A stretch of DNA of 25,121 nt from contig NC_017059.1 in NCBI RefSeq assembly GCF_000284415.1, positions 1,919,388 through 1,944,508 of the forward strand, in the 5' to 3' direction. The notes below the pieces were generated by a model. The model was not told the DNA's origin and did not search any database. It saw only the letters and a list, made by a program, of their open reading frames with translations. The translations under genes and the position numbers were made by a program. The stretch comes from Pararhodospirillum photometricum DSM 122 (lineage in GTDB: Bacteria; Pseudomonadota; Alphaproteobacteria; Rhodospirillales; Rhodospirillaceae). This document shows positions 7,169-15,337 of this stretch, piece after piece; position 1 is the stretch's first letter, and each line of letters opens with the position of its first letter.

Positions 7169-7477
7169 ATGCGCGTCAGACCAGAACTCGATCCCGACGT
7201 AGACGACCTGGCTCCCGTGGAGCCGGATGTGACCCATTATGACGAGGCGCATTTCGTCACCTATCTGCGCCTGCTGGACGCCGAAACGGACGATGCGGAC
7301 TGGACCGAGGTAGCGCGGATCGTCCTGCATCGCGATCCGCTGGCAGACCAAGACCGGACCAAGGCGTGCTGGGAAAGCCATCTCGCCCGCGCGCAGTGGA
7401 TGACGAAGATCGGCTATCGTCGCATCCTGGAACAGGCGGTCGAAGAGGCGCGCCTGACTCCACGCGACCGTCCGTAA
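7169..7477 (+). CDS. DUF2285-domain (RovC-like) protein
   Basis: 102 residues. The core reads HYDEAHFVTYLRLLDAETDD, ADWTEVARIVLHRDP, then WESHLARAQWMTKIGYRRIL, the pattern of the short DUF2285 proteins found next to relaxase and traG genes in Trb-type ICEs. DUF2285 is related to the DNA-binding domain of the Yersinia activator RovC, so a regulatory role is plausible but inferred. I chose ATG at 7169 because GGAAGGAGG lies about 7 bp upstream; an in-frame ATG at 7070 would add 33 residues of low similarity. The stop overlaps the next start (TAATG), so the two genes are translationally coupled. Confidence 0.75.
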   Translation: MRVRPELDPDVDDLAPVEPDVTHYDEAHFVTYLRLLDAETDDADWTEVARIVLHRDPLADQDRTKACWESHLARAQWMTKIGYRRILEQAVEEARLTPRDRP

Positions 7478-7923
7478 TGGGTGCGCCGGGACGAGAAGTC
7501 CGTCCTGTTCGCGATGAGCAATATCTCGCCTACGCCGAAGCCTACACGAAAGCAGCCAAGCTGTTGGCGGATCGAGCGGATGATGTGGATGCGGTGCGCA
7601 CCCCGTTCTTTCATCTCGTCGCCCACGCCATGGAGCTGATGCTGAAAGCGGTGCTCAGCCGGCAAGGGCTTGACGAGGAAAAGCTGATGATGATGGGGCA
7701 TGGCATCGAGCGCTGCCATGCCTGGGCGATCGAGGGTGGCGCAAACCGTCTGCATGACGACGAGCTCGTCGCGTTCGTGGAAGCGCTGGATCGGCCTCAC
7801 GAGATGCAGGCGCTCCGTTACCCGCAACGGTTCCGCTGGACGATGCCCGAACCGACTCAGGCCGTGCGCCTGTTGAACCGACAACTTGATATCGTGAGAG
7901 CTTACCTGGCAACCGACCGCTGA
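7477..7923 (+). CDS. Hypothetical helical protein, HEPN-like
   Basis: 148 residues from ATG at 7477, which shares a base with the upstream stop codon. The centre (RTPFFHLVAHAMELMLKAVL, SRQGLDEEKLMMMGHGIE) looks like the core of HEPN-type helical proteins, where a conserved H-x-x-E-L-x-L-K-A segment is followed by a G-H-x-I/L turn. I see no R-x4-6-H ribonuclease motif of toxin HEPN proteins, so a nuclease function is not claimed. The operon position (DUF2285 partner, then traG 141 bp on) suggests an accessory ICE control role. No signal peptide or membrane segment is present. Confidence 0.65.
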   Translation: MGAPGREVRPVRDEQYLAYAEAYTKAAKLLADRADDVDAVRTPFFHLVAHAMELMLKAVLSRQGLDEEKLMMMGHGIERCHAWAIEGGANRLHDDELVAFVEALDRPHEMQALRYPQRFRWTMPEPTQAVRLLNRQLDIVRAYLATDR

Positions 7924-8064
7924 ACGCAGCAACGATCACTTCCGCAGACCATCCGATTTCTACCCCATGGTATCCGGCAGCGCGCTGGCTGTTCTTTTCT
8001 GTTGCCTATCTCCAAACCGCCTATTCTCTGATCGGCTCCGTCTCTTTTGCCGATTGGAGCTTTA

Positions 8065-10056
8065 ATGTCGGGAAGCCGTGTCCTCTGGGGTCAGATCGCC
8101 ATCGTCGTCGTCATCGTGCTGGCTGCGATCTGGGGCGCGACCGAGTGGACGGCGTGGCGACTCGGCTTTCAGGGGCAGCTCGGAAGCCCGTGGTTCGAAG
8201 TGGGTGGCTGGCCCGTCTACTATCCACCGCTGTTCTTCTGGTGGTGGTATTCCTACGACGCCTATGCACCCGGTATCTTCGTCGAAGGGGCGATCATCGC
8301 GGCGTCGGGCGGGTTCCTCTCCACCGCCGTCGCCATCGGCCTTTCGGTCATCCGGGCGCGCGAGGCCAAGAACGTCGCCACCTACGGTTCGGCGCGCTGG
8401 GCCTCGCCCGAGGAGGTCAAGGCGGCTGGACTGCTCGGTCCCGATGGCGTCGTGCTCGGCCGACTTGAGCGCGACTATCTCCGCCACGACGGCCCCGAGC
8501 ATGTGCTGTGCTTCGCCCCGACCAGATCGGGCAAGGGCGTCGGCCTCGTCGTTCCGACGTTGCTGACCTGGCCCGGCAGCGTCATCGTCCACGACATCAA
8601 GGGTGAGAACTGGGGACTGACAGCGGGTTTTCGCGCACCCCACGGCCGCGTTCTGCTGTTCGACCCGACCGATGCGAAATCCTCCGCCTACAATCCGCTG
8701 CTGGAGGTGCGGCGCGGCGATTGGGAGGTGCGCGACGTTCAGAACATCGCCGACATCCTCGTCGATCCCGAAGGCGCGCTCGACAAGCGGAACCACTGGG
8801 AAAAGACCAGCCATTCATTGCTGGTCGGCGTGATCCTGCACGTCCTCTATGCCGAGCCCGACAAGACGCTGGCTGGCGTCGCCAATTTTCTCTCAGATCC
8901 GAAGCGACCAGTGGAGGCGACGCTGCGCGCCATGATGTCCACGCCGCATCTGGGCGAAGCCGGCGTCCATCCCGTCATCGCCTCATCGGCGCGCGAGCTG
9001 CTGAACAAATCCGACAACGAACGCTCCGGCGTGCTCTCCACCGCAATGTCCTTCCTCGGCCTCTACCGCGATCCCGTCGTGGCGAAGGTGACGGCGCGCT
9101 GCGACTGGCGCATCGCCGATCTCGTCTCAGGCAAGCGGCCGGTCAGTCTCTACCTCGTCGTGCCGCCCTCCGACATCGCTCGCACCAAGCCGCTGATCCG
9201 CCTGATCCTCAATCAGGTTGGGCGGCGACTGACCGAGGAATTGAACGCCACCAACCGCCATCGGCTGCTGCTCATGCTCGACGAGTTTCCGGCGCTGGGC
9301 CGGCTCGACTTCTTCGAGTCCGCGCTGGCCTTCATGGCCGGCTACGGCATCAAGAGTTTCCTGATCGCGCAGAGCCTCAATCAGATCGAGAAGGCCTATG
9401 GCGCGAACAATTCGGTCCTCGACAACTGCCATGTCCGTGTCGCCTTCGCCACCAATGACGAGCGCACCGCCAAGCGCGTGTCGGACTCGCTCGGCACCGC
9501 GACCGAGATGCGCGATTCCACCAACTATGCCGGCCATCGGCTGTCGCCCTGGCTCGGCCATCTCATGGTGTCGCGGCAGGAGACGGCCCGACCGCTGCTC
9601 ACCCCCGGCGAAGTGATGCAGCTTCCGCCGACCGACGAACTATTGCTGGTCGCGGGCGTGCCGCCGATCCGGGCGAAGAAGGCGCGCTACTACGAGGATG
9701 CCCGCTTCAAGGAGCGGTTGCTGCCACCGCCCGACCTGTCCGCCCAGCCCAAGGCGCCGAAAGCGCCATCGAGCGACGACTGGTCTGCGCTGACGATCCT
9801 GACGCCCATTGCACCATCAGCACCGCCGACACCTGACGCCACTGCCACCGACCCCGCCAATGCCGGCATCCGCCGCGAGCCGGAATTGCCCGAACACGAG
9901 GAGATCGTCCCCGACGCCCGTCCGGTGGCCGGCGAGTTCGACGTGCTCGACGACGAACCGGACGTGGACGCCGCCAAATCCCGCACCATGCGCCAGCAGG
10001 TTACGTCCGTCGCGCGTCAGGCGACGATGGACCCGGCCGACGGCATCGACCTGTAA
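8065..10056 (+). CDS. traG: Conjugative coupling protein TraG (VirD4-type)
   Basis: 663 residues. The N-terminus has membrane segments (VLWGQIAIVVVIVLAAIWGA, then a second hydrophobic stretch around residues 70-100), followed by a large cytoplasmic ATPase. Walker A is PTRSGKG at residues 152-158 (Lys157) and Walker B is LLLMLDEFPALG with Asp406 and Glu407. Further family marks are SVIVHDIKGENW and SFLIAQSLNQIEKAYG. TraG hands the relaxase-DNA complex to the type IV channel. ATG at 8065 is preceded by GGAGC; an upstream TTG at 8047 is less likely. The tail after about residue 560 is proline-rich and variable. The frame is intact. Confidence 0.95.
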   Translation: MSGSRVLWGQIAIVVVIVLAAIWGATEWTAWRLGFQGQLGSPWFEVGGWPVYYPPLFFWWWYSYDAYAPGIFVEGAIIAASGGFLSTAVAIGLSVIRAREAKNVATYGSARWASPEEVKAAGLLGPDGVVLGRLERDYLRHDGPEHVLCFAPTRSGKGVGLVVPTLLTWPGSVIVHDIKGENWGLTAGFRAPHGRVLLFDPTDAKSSAYNPLLEVRRGDWEVRDVQNIADILVDPEGALDKRNHWEKTSHSLLVGVILHVLYAEPDKTLAGVANFLSDPKRPVEATLRAMMSTPHLGEAGVHPVIASSARELLNKSDNERSGVLSTAMSFLGLYRDPVVAKVTARCDWRIADLVSGKRPVSLYLVVPPSDIARTKPLIRLILNQVGRRLTEELNATNRHRLLLMLDEFPALGRLDFFESALAFMAGYGIKSFLIAQSLNQIEKAYGANNSVLDNCHVRVAFATNDERTAKRVSDSLGTATEMRDSTNYAGHRLSPWLGHLMVSRQETARPLLTPGEVMQLPPTDELLLVAGVPPIRAKKARYYEDARFKERLLPPPDLSAQPKAPKAPSSDDWSALTILTPIAPSAPPTPDATATDPANAGIRREPELPEHEEIVPDARPVAGEFDVLDDEPDVDAAKSRTMRQQVTSVARQATMDPADGIDL

Positions 10057-10068
10057 GGAGCCGCCGCC

Positions 10069-10518
10069 ATGCAGACCAAGGCCCGCATGAATGTCTATTT
10101 CGAGCCGGACCTGTTGAAGAAGGTCGAGGCGCTGGCGCTCCGCCGCAACGTGTCCAAGTCGGCGGTGATCGAAGCCGCCGTGGCGTCCTTCCTGTCGGCC
10201 GATGCCTCCGAACGGCTGGAGGCGGTTTTCGCCCGCCGCATGGACAAGCTGGGGCGACAGCTCGACGGCCTGGACGAGGATCTCGACATCCTCGGCGAGA
10301 CGCTGTCGCTGTTCATCCGCTTCTGGCTGACGGTGACCCCGCCGCTGCCCGACAGCGCCCAGGCATCGGCGCGAGCGAAGGGTGTGGAGCGCTTCGACGG
10401 ATTTATTCAATCGCTCGGGCGGCGGTTGGCGACGGGCGATCGGTTCCTGAAGGAACTGTCGAGAGATATGCCGGGTGAGCCGATACCTGACGGGACAACT
10501 GGTCGGAGCAACGACTAG
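10069..10518 (+). CDS. CopG-family ribbon-helix-helix protein of the transfer operon
   Basis: 149 residues, starting at ATG 10069 with AAGGAG about 9 bp upstream and 12 bp after traG. Residues 5-43 (ARMNVYFEPDLLKKVEALAL, RRNVSKSAVIEAAVASFLS) form a ribbon-helix-helix fold as in CopG/MetJ DNA-binding proteins, and a helical tail follows (LDEDLDILGETLSLFIRFWL). In related ICEs this gene lies between traG and trbB and probably tunes transfer-gene expression or binds oriT-type sites. Here the link to trbB is broken by the inserted VOC gene. Confidence 0.88.
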   Translation: MQTKARMNVYFEPDLLKKVEALALRRNVSKSAVIEAAVASFLSADASERLEAVFARRMDKLGRQLDGLDEDLDILGETLSLFIRFWLTVTPPLPDSAQASARAKGVERFDGFIQSLGRRLATGDRFLKELSRDMPGEPIPDGTTGRSND

Positions 10519-10574
10519 ACGGGCAATTGCGAGCTTAAATCTGCCACTAGTATTTAGTCCCACCTCAGATGAAC

Positions 10575-10967
10575 TCATGGAGCGTCATAGCAAACAAAGG
10601 CGAGCTTGTTTCCGTCTGGATCGCGTACATACGCGCCATAGAAGCCATCACCATACTGTGGGCGTCGTCCCGGAGCACCTTCGCACACTCCCCCATTTTT
10701 CAGAGCCAGCCCATGAAGTTGGTCAATGATTTCCGCTGCACACAAGAATGCCGTCATGGTGCCATTTCCAACGTTGGCCTCACCGCCATCGTATGGATAT
10801 CCAACAAAAAAACGAGGAAACGTCTCGTTGTCGGACTTGCCCCACGACGCGGAACGTTCGTCGCGCCAGCATTGATCTAATCCCATTTCCGTGAATATCG
10901 GATCATAGAATGTCAATGCGCGCGATAGATCGGTCGTGCCGACCATCGTGTAGCCAATTCCGTTCAT
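10575..10967 (-). CDS. VOC-family (glyoxalase/bleomycin-resistance-like) protein inserted in the tra operon
   Basis: 130 residues on the minus strand, antisense to the conjugation operon. The fold pattern is clear: GYTMVGTTDLSRALTFYDPI at the start, GTMTAFLCAAE in the middle and YVRDPDGNKLAFVCYD at the end, as in vicinal-oxygen-chelate proteins. The usual first metal-ligand histidine near residue 6 is replaced (GIGYTM), so a metal-dependent activity is not certain. Base composition is more AT-rich than the trb genes around it, suggesting a separate origin. It separates copG from trbB, genes normally adjacent in this ICE type. Confidence 0.85.
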   Translation of the reverse strand: MNGIGYTMVGTTDLSRALTFYDPIFTEMGLDQCWRDERSASWGKSDNETFPRFFVGYPYDGGEANVGNGTMTAFLCAAEIIDQLHGLALKNGGVCEGAPGRRPQYGDGFYGAYVRDPDGNKLAFVCYDAP

Positions 10968-11258
10968 TCGATACTCTCCATCAGGCTCAATATATACGAT
11001 TGAAATTTACGGAAACCTGTTCCGAACCTCAACGTCTGGTTTTTCGCTTGTAGCCGGCGGACGACTCGCTTCACGGCACAGCCTATGCACATCTCTCAAT
11101 GACTACCTGCCGCTCTCAACAGTCCATCCTATTTGCCGCCGTTCGCCGCCGATCACCGCACGCACTTAGATACTTGTTGAATCAGCCAAACTTCCGGCTC
11201 TTTTAATCATCCCCGTCGGGGAAACGTCTGTGTCGTCCCCGGCGAGATCGGGGATGGA
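10968..11258. other. AT-richer junction between the VOC gene and trbB
   Basis: This 291-bp stretch has no convincing gene. Together with the VOC gene and 10519-10574 it forms a patch of lower GC. The left part probably holds the VOC promoter; the right part (11201-11258) contains short GC-rich inverted repeats directly ahead of trbB. No insertion-sequence ends or target duplication could be seen by eye. Confidence 0.5.
11211..11253 (+). promoter_or_regulatory. Candidate alternative hairpins over the trbB ribosome-binding region
   Basis: Four short GC arms can pair in exclusive ways. Arm 1 CCCCG (11211-11215) pairs with arm 2 CGGGG (11217-11221), but with only a 1-nt loop. Arm 2 extended (CGGGGA...CG, 11217-11226) pairs with CGTCCCCG (11234-11241), 8 bp with two bulged A bases and a 7-nt loop. 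Arm 3 CCCCG (11237-11241) pairs with arm 4 CGGGG (11249-11253), which lies 6 nt before the trbB ATG. Pairing 3:4 would cover the ribosome-binding region; pairing 2:3 would free it. The arms are short, so function is uncertain. Confidence 0.3.
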
Positions 11259-12275
11259 ATGGCGGGATCGCACCAGAATTCGGAGAGTTTGACGCGAGGC
11301 GCGCGGATGCTGCGCACCGCGCTCGGCCCCGCCATCGCGCGCTTTCTGGAAGACCCCGCCGTCGTCGAGGTGATGCTCAACCCGGACGGGCGGCTTTGGA
11401 TCGATCGGCTGTCGGAGGGGCTGTCCGACACCGGCGAGCGTCTGTCGCCTGCCGATGGCGAACGGATCGTCCGCCTAGTCGCGCATCATGTCGGTGCAGA
11501 AATCCATGCCGGTTCGCCGCGCGTCTCCGCCGAACTGCCCGAGACCGGCGAACGGTTCGAAGGCCTGTTGCCCCCGGTCGTGGCCGCACCGACCTTCGCG
11601 ATCCGCAAGCCCGCCGTCGCCGTCTTCACGCTCGACGATTACGTGTCCGCCGGGATCATGTCGGCGCAACAGGCCGAAGCGTTGCGCGCGGCCGTGGAGT
11701 CCCGTGCCAACATCCTCGTCGCGGGCGGCACGTCCACCGGCAAGACCACGCTGACCAATGCGCTGCTGGCGGAGGTCGCCAAGGGTTCGGATCGCGTCGT
11801 CATCATCGAAGACACGCGCGAGCTGCAATGCGCGGCGCCCAATCTTGTCGCGATGCGCACCAAGGATGGCGTCGCCTCGCTCTCCGATCTTGTCCGCTCC
11901 AGTTTGCGCCTGCGCCCCGATCGCATCCCGATCGGCGAGGTGCGCGGACCCGAGGCGCTCGACCTCCTGAAGGCTTGGGGGACCGGCCATCCCGGCGGCG
12001 TGGGCACCATCCATGCCGGCAGCGCCATCGGCGCGATCCGCCGCCTCGAACAGCTCATTCAGGAAGCCGTTGTCAACGTGCCGCGCGCGCTGATCACCGA
12101 GACCATCGATCTCGTCGCGGTGCTCGCCGGGCGCGGCGCGCAGCGCCGGCTTGTCGAACTCGCCCGCGTCGAAGGCCTCGGCCCTGACGGCGAGTACCGC
12201 GTCGCGCCGGCCGTCAACGACGGCGGCGACATCCAGCCCGTCCTCAATCTTGAACCCAAAGGATATCTCCGATGA
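11259..12275 (+). CDS. trbB: Conjugal transfer ATPase TrbB (VirB11-type)
   Basis: 338 residues. Walker A is GGTSTGKTT at residues 156-164 (Lys162), the Walker B/acidic segment is VVIIEDTRE around Glu184, and the VirB11 histidine box is GTIHAGS near residue 249. The N-terminal segment [20 protein letters not shown] is typical of TrbB. It is a cytoplasmic hexameric ATPase that powers pilus assembly and substrate transfer. The ATG at 11259 fits the family start; the upstream purine-rich GGGGATGGA acts as ribosome-binding region. The last codon overlaps the trbC start (ATGA), so the two are coupled. Confidence 0.96.
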   Translation: MAGSHQNSESLTRGARMLRTALGPAIARFLEDPAVVEVMLNPDGRLWIDRLSEGLSDTGERLSPADGERIVRLVAHHVGAEIHAGSPRVSAELPETGERFEGLLPPVVAAPTFAIRKPAVAVFTLDDYVSAGIMSAQQAEALRAAVESRANILVAGGTSTGKTTLTNALLAEVAKGSDRVVIIEDTRELQCAAPNLVAMRTKDGVASLSDLVRSSLRLRPDRIPIGEVRGPEALDLLKAWGTGHPGGVGTIHAGSAIGAIRRLEQLIQEAVVNVPRALITETIDLVAVLAGRGAQRRLVELARVEGLGPDGEYRVAPAVNDGGDIQPVLNLEPKGYLR

Positions 12276-12604
12276 TCCGCATCCTCTCGCGCGGTTGCCA
12301 CACCATGGCGAGCGCGGCCCTTGCCGTTTCCGTCAGCATGATGCTGGCGCCCGCCGCCCATGCCTCCGGCTCGTCGATGCCGTGGGAAGCGCCGCTGCAA
12401 TCCATCCTCCAGTCGATCGAAGGGCCGGTCGCCAAGATCATCGCCGTCATCGTCATCATCTCGACCGGCTTGGCGCTGGCCTTCGGCGACACGTCGGGCG
12501 GCTTCCGCCGTCTGATCCAGATCGTCTTCGGCCTGTCGATCGCGTTCGCCGCATCGAGCTTCTTCCTGTCGTTCTTCTCGTTCGGCGGCGGGGCGCTCGT
12601 CTGA
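12272..12604 (+). CDS. trbC: Pilin subunit TrbC (VirB2-type)
   Basis: 110 residues. A signal peptide runs to about residue 31 (cleavage AHA-S), followed by two hydrophobic helices (IIAVIVIISTGLALAFG and LIQIVFGLSIAFAASSFFLS). This is the normal prepilin architecture of the TrbC/VirB2 family, which forms the conjugative pilus after processing and, in RP4, cyclisation. The start overlaps the trbB stop and the stop overlaps the trbD start. The frame is intact. Confidence 0.92.
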   Translation: MIRILSRGCHTMASAALAVSVSMMLAPAAHASGSSMPWEAPLQSILQSIEGPVAKIIAVIVIISTGLALAFGDTSGGFRRLIQIVFGLSIAFAASSFFLSFFSFGGGALV

Positions 12605-12885
12605 TGGCGGGTATGGCCGACCATGCCGGAGACGTGCCGGGCTATGCCGTGCCGGTCCACCGGGCGCTGACCGAGCATATCCTGCTCGGCGGCGCGCCGC
12701 GTGGCCTCGCCATCCTCAACGGCACGCTGGCGGCGGCGCTGGGCCTTGGCCTGCGCCTCTGGCTGGTCGGCCTCGTGATCTGGGCCATCGGCCACCTCGC
12801 GGCCGTTTGGGCGGCAAAGCGCGATCCGATGTTCGTCGATGTGGTGCGCCGCCATCTGCGCATCCCCGGCCATCTCGGCGTGTGA
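12604..12885 (+). CDS. trbD: Conjugal transfer protein TrbD (VirB3-type)
   Basis: 93 residues from ATG at 12604, which overlaps the trbC stop (TGATG). The N-terminal part PGYAVPVHRALTEHILLGGA is the usual VirB3/TrbD signature, followed by two hydrophobic segments (LAILNGTLAAALGLGLRLWL and VGLVIWAIGHLAAVWAA). TrbD is a small inner-membrane component that works with the VirB4-type ATPase TrbE, whose gene follows 13 bp later. Confidence 0.93.
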   Translation: MAGMADHAGDVPGYAVPVHRALTEHILLGGAPRGLAILNGTLAAALGLGLRLWLVGLVIWAIGHLAAVWAAKRDPMFVDVVRRHLRIPGHLGV

Positions 12886-12898
12886 GGAGGCCGATCCC

Positions 12899-15337
12899 AT
12901 GATGAACCTCGCAGAATATCGCCGCACCGCCACCCGTCTCGCCGACTTCCTGCCCTGGGTAGCGCTGGGCGGCTCCGGCGTCGTCCTCAACAAGGATGGT
13001 AGCTTCCAGCGCACCGCGCGCTTCCGTGGCCCCGATCTCGACAGCGCCGTGCCCGCCGAACTGGTCGCCGTCGCCGGGCGATTGAACAACGCCTTCCGCC
13101 GCCTCGGATCGGGCTGGGCGATCTTCGTGGAAGCGCAGCGCCATGAGGCCGCGTCCTATCCGGCAAGCCTGTTTCCCGATGCGGCGTCCGCGCTGGTCGA
13201 TGCCGAGCGCAAGGCCGATTTCGAGGAAGCGGCCTCGCACTACGAGTCCAGCTATTTCCTGACCTTGACCTATCTCCCACCGGCCGAGGACGCGGCACGC
13301 GCCGAGACCTGGCTCTATGAGGGCCGCGATCGGTCCGGCGTCGATGGGCGCGAGACGCTCAACGTCTTCGTCGATCGCACCGACCGCGTCCTGCAACTGG
13401 TCGAAGGCTTCATGCCGGAATGCGTCTGGCTCGATGACGCCGAAACGCTGACCTATCTGCATTCGACTGTCTCGACCCAGCGGCACCGCGTCCGCGTGCC
13501 GGAGACGCCGATATATCTCGATGCGCTCGTCGCCGATCAGCCGCTGACCGGCGGGCTGGAGCCGCGCCTCGGATCGGCGCATCTTCGCGTGCTGACCATC
13601 GTCGGCTTCCCGACCGCGACCACGCCCGGCCTGCTCGACGAGCTGAACCGGCTGGCGTTCTCGTATCGCTGGTCCACCCGCGCCATCCTGCTCGACAAGA
13701 CCGACGCCACCAGGCTGCTGACCAAGATCCGGCGGCAATGGTTCGCCAAGCGGAAGAGCATCGCCGCCATCCTCAAGGAGGTGATGACCAACGAGGCGTC
13801 CGCCCTCGTGGACACGGACGCATCGAACAAGGCGGCCGACGCCGACATGGCGCTTCAGGAACTCGGCGCGGACTATGCCGGTCTCGCCTACGTCACCGCG
13901 ACGGTGACGGTGTGGGACGACGATCCCCGTATCGCCGAGGAGAAGCTGCGGCTGGTCGAGAAGGTTATCCAGGGCCGCGACTTCACCGCGATGGCCGAGA
14001 CCATCAACGCGGCGGACGCATGGCTCGGCAGCTTGCCGGGCCACGTCTACGCCAATGTCCGGCAGCCGCCGATTTCGACTTTGAACCTCGCCCACATGAT
14101 CCCGCTTTCGGCGGTGTGGGCGGGTCCGGAACGGGACGAGCATTTTGCAGCGCCCCCACTGCTCTTCGGCAAGACCGAAGGCTCGACCCCGTTCCGGTTA
14201 TCCCTTCACGTCGGCGACGTCGGGCATACGCTCGTCGTCGGCCCGACCGGCGCCGGCAAATCCGTGCTGCTGGCGCTCATGGCGCTCCAGTTTCGGCGCT
14301 ACCGCGATGCCCAAGTCTTCGCCTTCGACTTCGGCGGCAGTATTCGTGCCGCCGCATTGGCGATGGGCGGCGACTGGCACGATCTCGGCGGCGGCCTGTC
14401 TGACGGGTCGGAAGAGAGCGTGTCGCTCCAGCCGCTCGCCCGCATCGACGACGTGCCAGAGCGCGCCTGGGCCGCCGACTGGGTCGTGGCGATCCTGACC
14501 CGTGAAGGCGTCGCCATCACGCCCGAGGTCAAGGAATACATCTGGACGGCGCTGACCTCGCTCGCCAGCGCGCCGGTCGGCGAACGTACCATCACGGGCC
14601 TCGCGGTCCTGCTCCAGTCCAACGACCTGAAGCAGGCGCTCCGGCCTTATTGCGTCGGCGGCGCGCATGGCCGGCTGCTCGACGCCGAGGCCGAATATCT
14701 CGGCTCCGCCAGCGTTCAGGCCTTCGAGACCGAGGGGCTGATCGGCACCGAGGCCGCGCCGGCTGTGCTGGCCTATCTGTTCCACCGCATCGGCGACCGG
14801 CTCGACGGCTCGCCGACGCTCATCATCATCGACGAAGGCTGGCTGGCGCTCGACGACGAGGGGTTCGCCGGCCAGCTCCGCGAATGGCTGAAGACCCTGC
14901 GCAAGAAGAATGCCTCCGTCATCTTCGCCACCCAAAGCCTGTCGGACATCGACGGCAGTTCAATCGCGCCCGCCATTATCGAGAGCTGCCAGACCCGGCT
15001 TCTGCTCCCCAACGAACGGGCGATCGAGCCGCAGATCACCGCCATCTATCGCCGCTTCGGCCTCAACGACCGCCAGATCGAGATCCTCGCGCGGGCCACG
15101 CCCAAGCGCGACTATTACTGCCAGTCGCGACGCGGCAACCGGCTGTTCGAGCTGGGCCTGTCCGACGTGGCGCTGGCGCTCTGCGCCGCCTCGTCGAAGA
15201 CCGACCAGACCACCATCGCCCGGATCGTCACTGACAATGGCCGTGACGGCTTCCTCGCCGCCTGGCTGCGCCATCGCGGCGTCGCCTGGGCCGCCGATCT
15301 CATCCCCGACCTCACCAACCTGGAGATTCCGTCATGA
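12899..15337 (+). CDS. trbE: Conjugal transfer ATPase TrbE (VirB4-type)
   Basis: 812 residues, a normal length for TrbE. The Walker A motif is GPTGAGKS at residues 448-455 (Lys454); Walker B is LIIIDEGWLAL with Asp645 and Glu646, followed by SVIFATQSLSDID. The N-terminus (NLAEYRRTATRLADFLPWVA) also fits the family. TrbE is the large ATPase that drives pilus and channel biogenesis at the inner membrane. Two in-frame ATG codons (12899 and 12902) follow GAGGAGG at good spacing; I used the first. The stop overlaps the trbJ start (ATGA). Confidence 0.96.
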   Translation: MMNLAEYRRTATRLADFLPWVALGGSGVVLNKDGSFQRTARFRGPDLDSAVPAELVAVAGRLNNAFRRLGSGWAIFVEAQRHEAASYPASLFPDAASALVDAERKADFEEAASHYESSYFLTLTYLPPAEDAARAETWLYEGRDRSGVDGRETLNVFVDRTDRVLQLVEGFMPECVWLDDAETLTYLHSTVSTQRHRVRVPETPIYLDALVADQPLTGGLEPRLGSAHLRVLTIVGFPTATTPGLLDELNRLAFSYRWSTRAILLDKTDATRLLTKIRRQWFAKRKSIAAILKEVMTNEASALVDTDASNKAADADMALQELGADYAGLAYVTATVTVWDDDPRIAEEKLRLVEKVIQGRDFTAMAETINAADAWLGSLPGHVYANVRQPPISTLNLAHMIPLSAVWAGPERDEHFAAPPLLFGKTEGSTPFRLSLHVGDVGHTLVVGPTGAGKSVLLALMALQFRRYRDAQVFAFDFGGSIRAAALAMGGDWHDLGGGLSDGSEESVSLQPLARIDDVPERAWAADWVVAILTREGVAITPEVKEYIWTALTSLASAPVGERTITGLAVLLQSNDLKQALRPYCVGGAHGRLLDAEAEYLGSASVQAFETEGLIGTEAAPAVLAYLFHRIGDRLDGSPTLIIIDEGWLALDDEGFAGQLREWLKTLRKKNASVIFATQSLSDIDGSSIAPAIIESCQTRLLLPNERAIEPQITAIYRRFGLNDRQIEILARATPKRDYYCQSRRGNRLFELGLSDVALALCAASSKTDQTTIARIVTDNGRDGFLAAWLRHRGVAWAADLIPDLTNLEIPS

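Noticed and set aside
7477..7923. HEPN-like protein as a toxin RNase of a toxin-antitoxin pair
   Set aside because: No R-x4-6-H motif is visible and the coupled partner is DUF2285-like, not a known antitoxin.
8047..8064. TTG at 8047 as traG start
   Set aside because: ATG at 8065 has GGAGC at proper distance and gives the normal N-terminus.
9817..10578. Minus-strand ORF of 253 codons over traG end and copG
   Set aside because: It overlaps two well-supported plus-strand genes; repetitive low-complexity composition indicates an antisense shadow.
10575..10967. VOC gene as a bleomycin or fosfomycin resistance gene
   Set aside because: The family is very broad and the usual metal-ligand residue near the N-terminus is not seen; only the fold is supported.
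12716..14143. Long minus-strand ORF (475 codons) over trbD/trbE
   Set aside because: It is a GC-rich antisense shadow of trbE; TrbE has clear motifs and the shadow has none.
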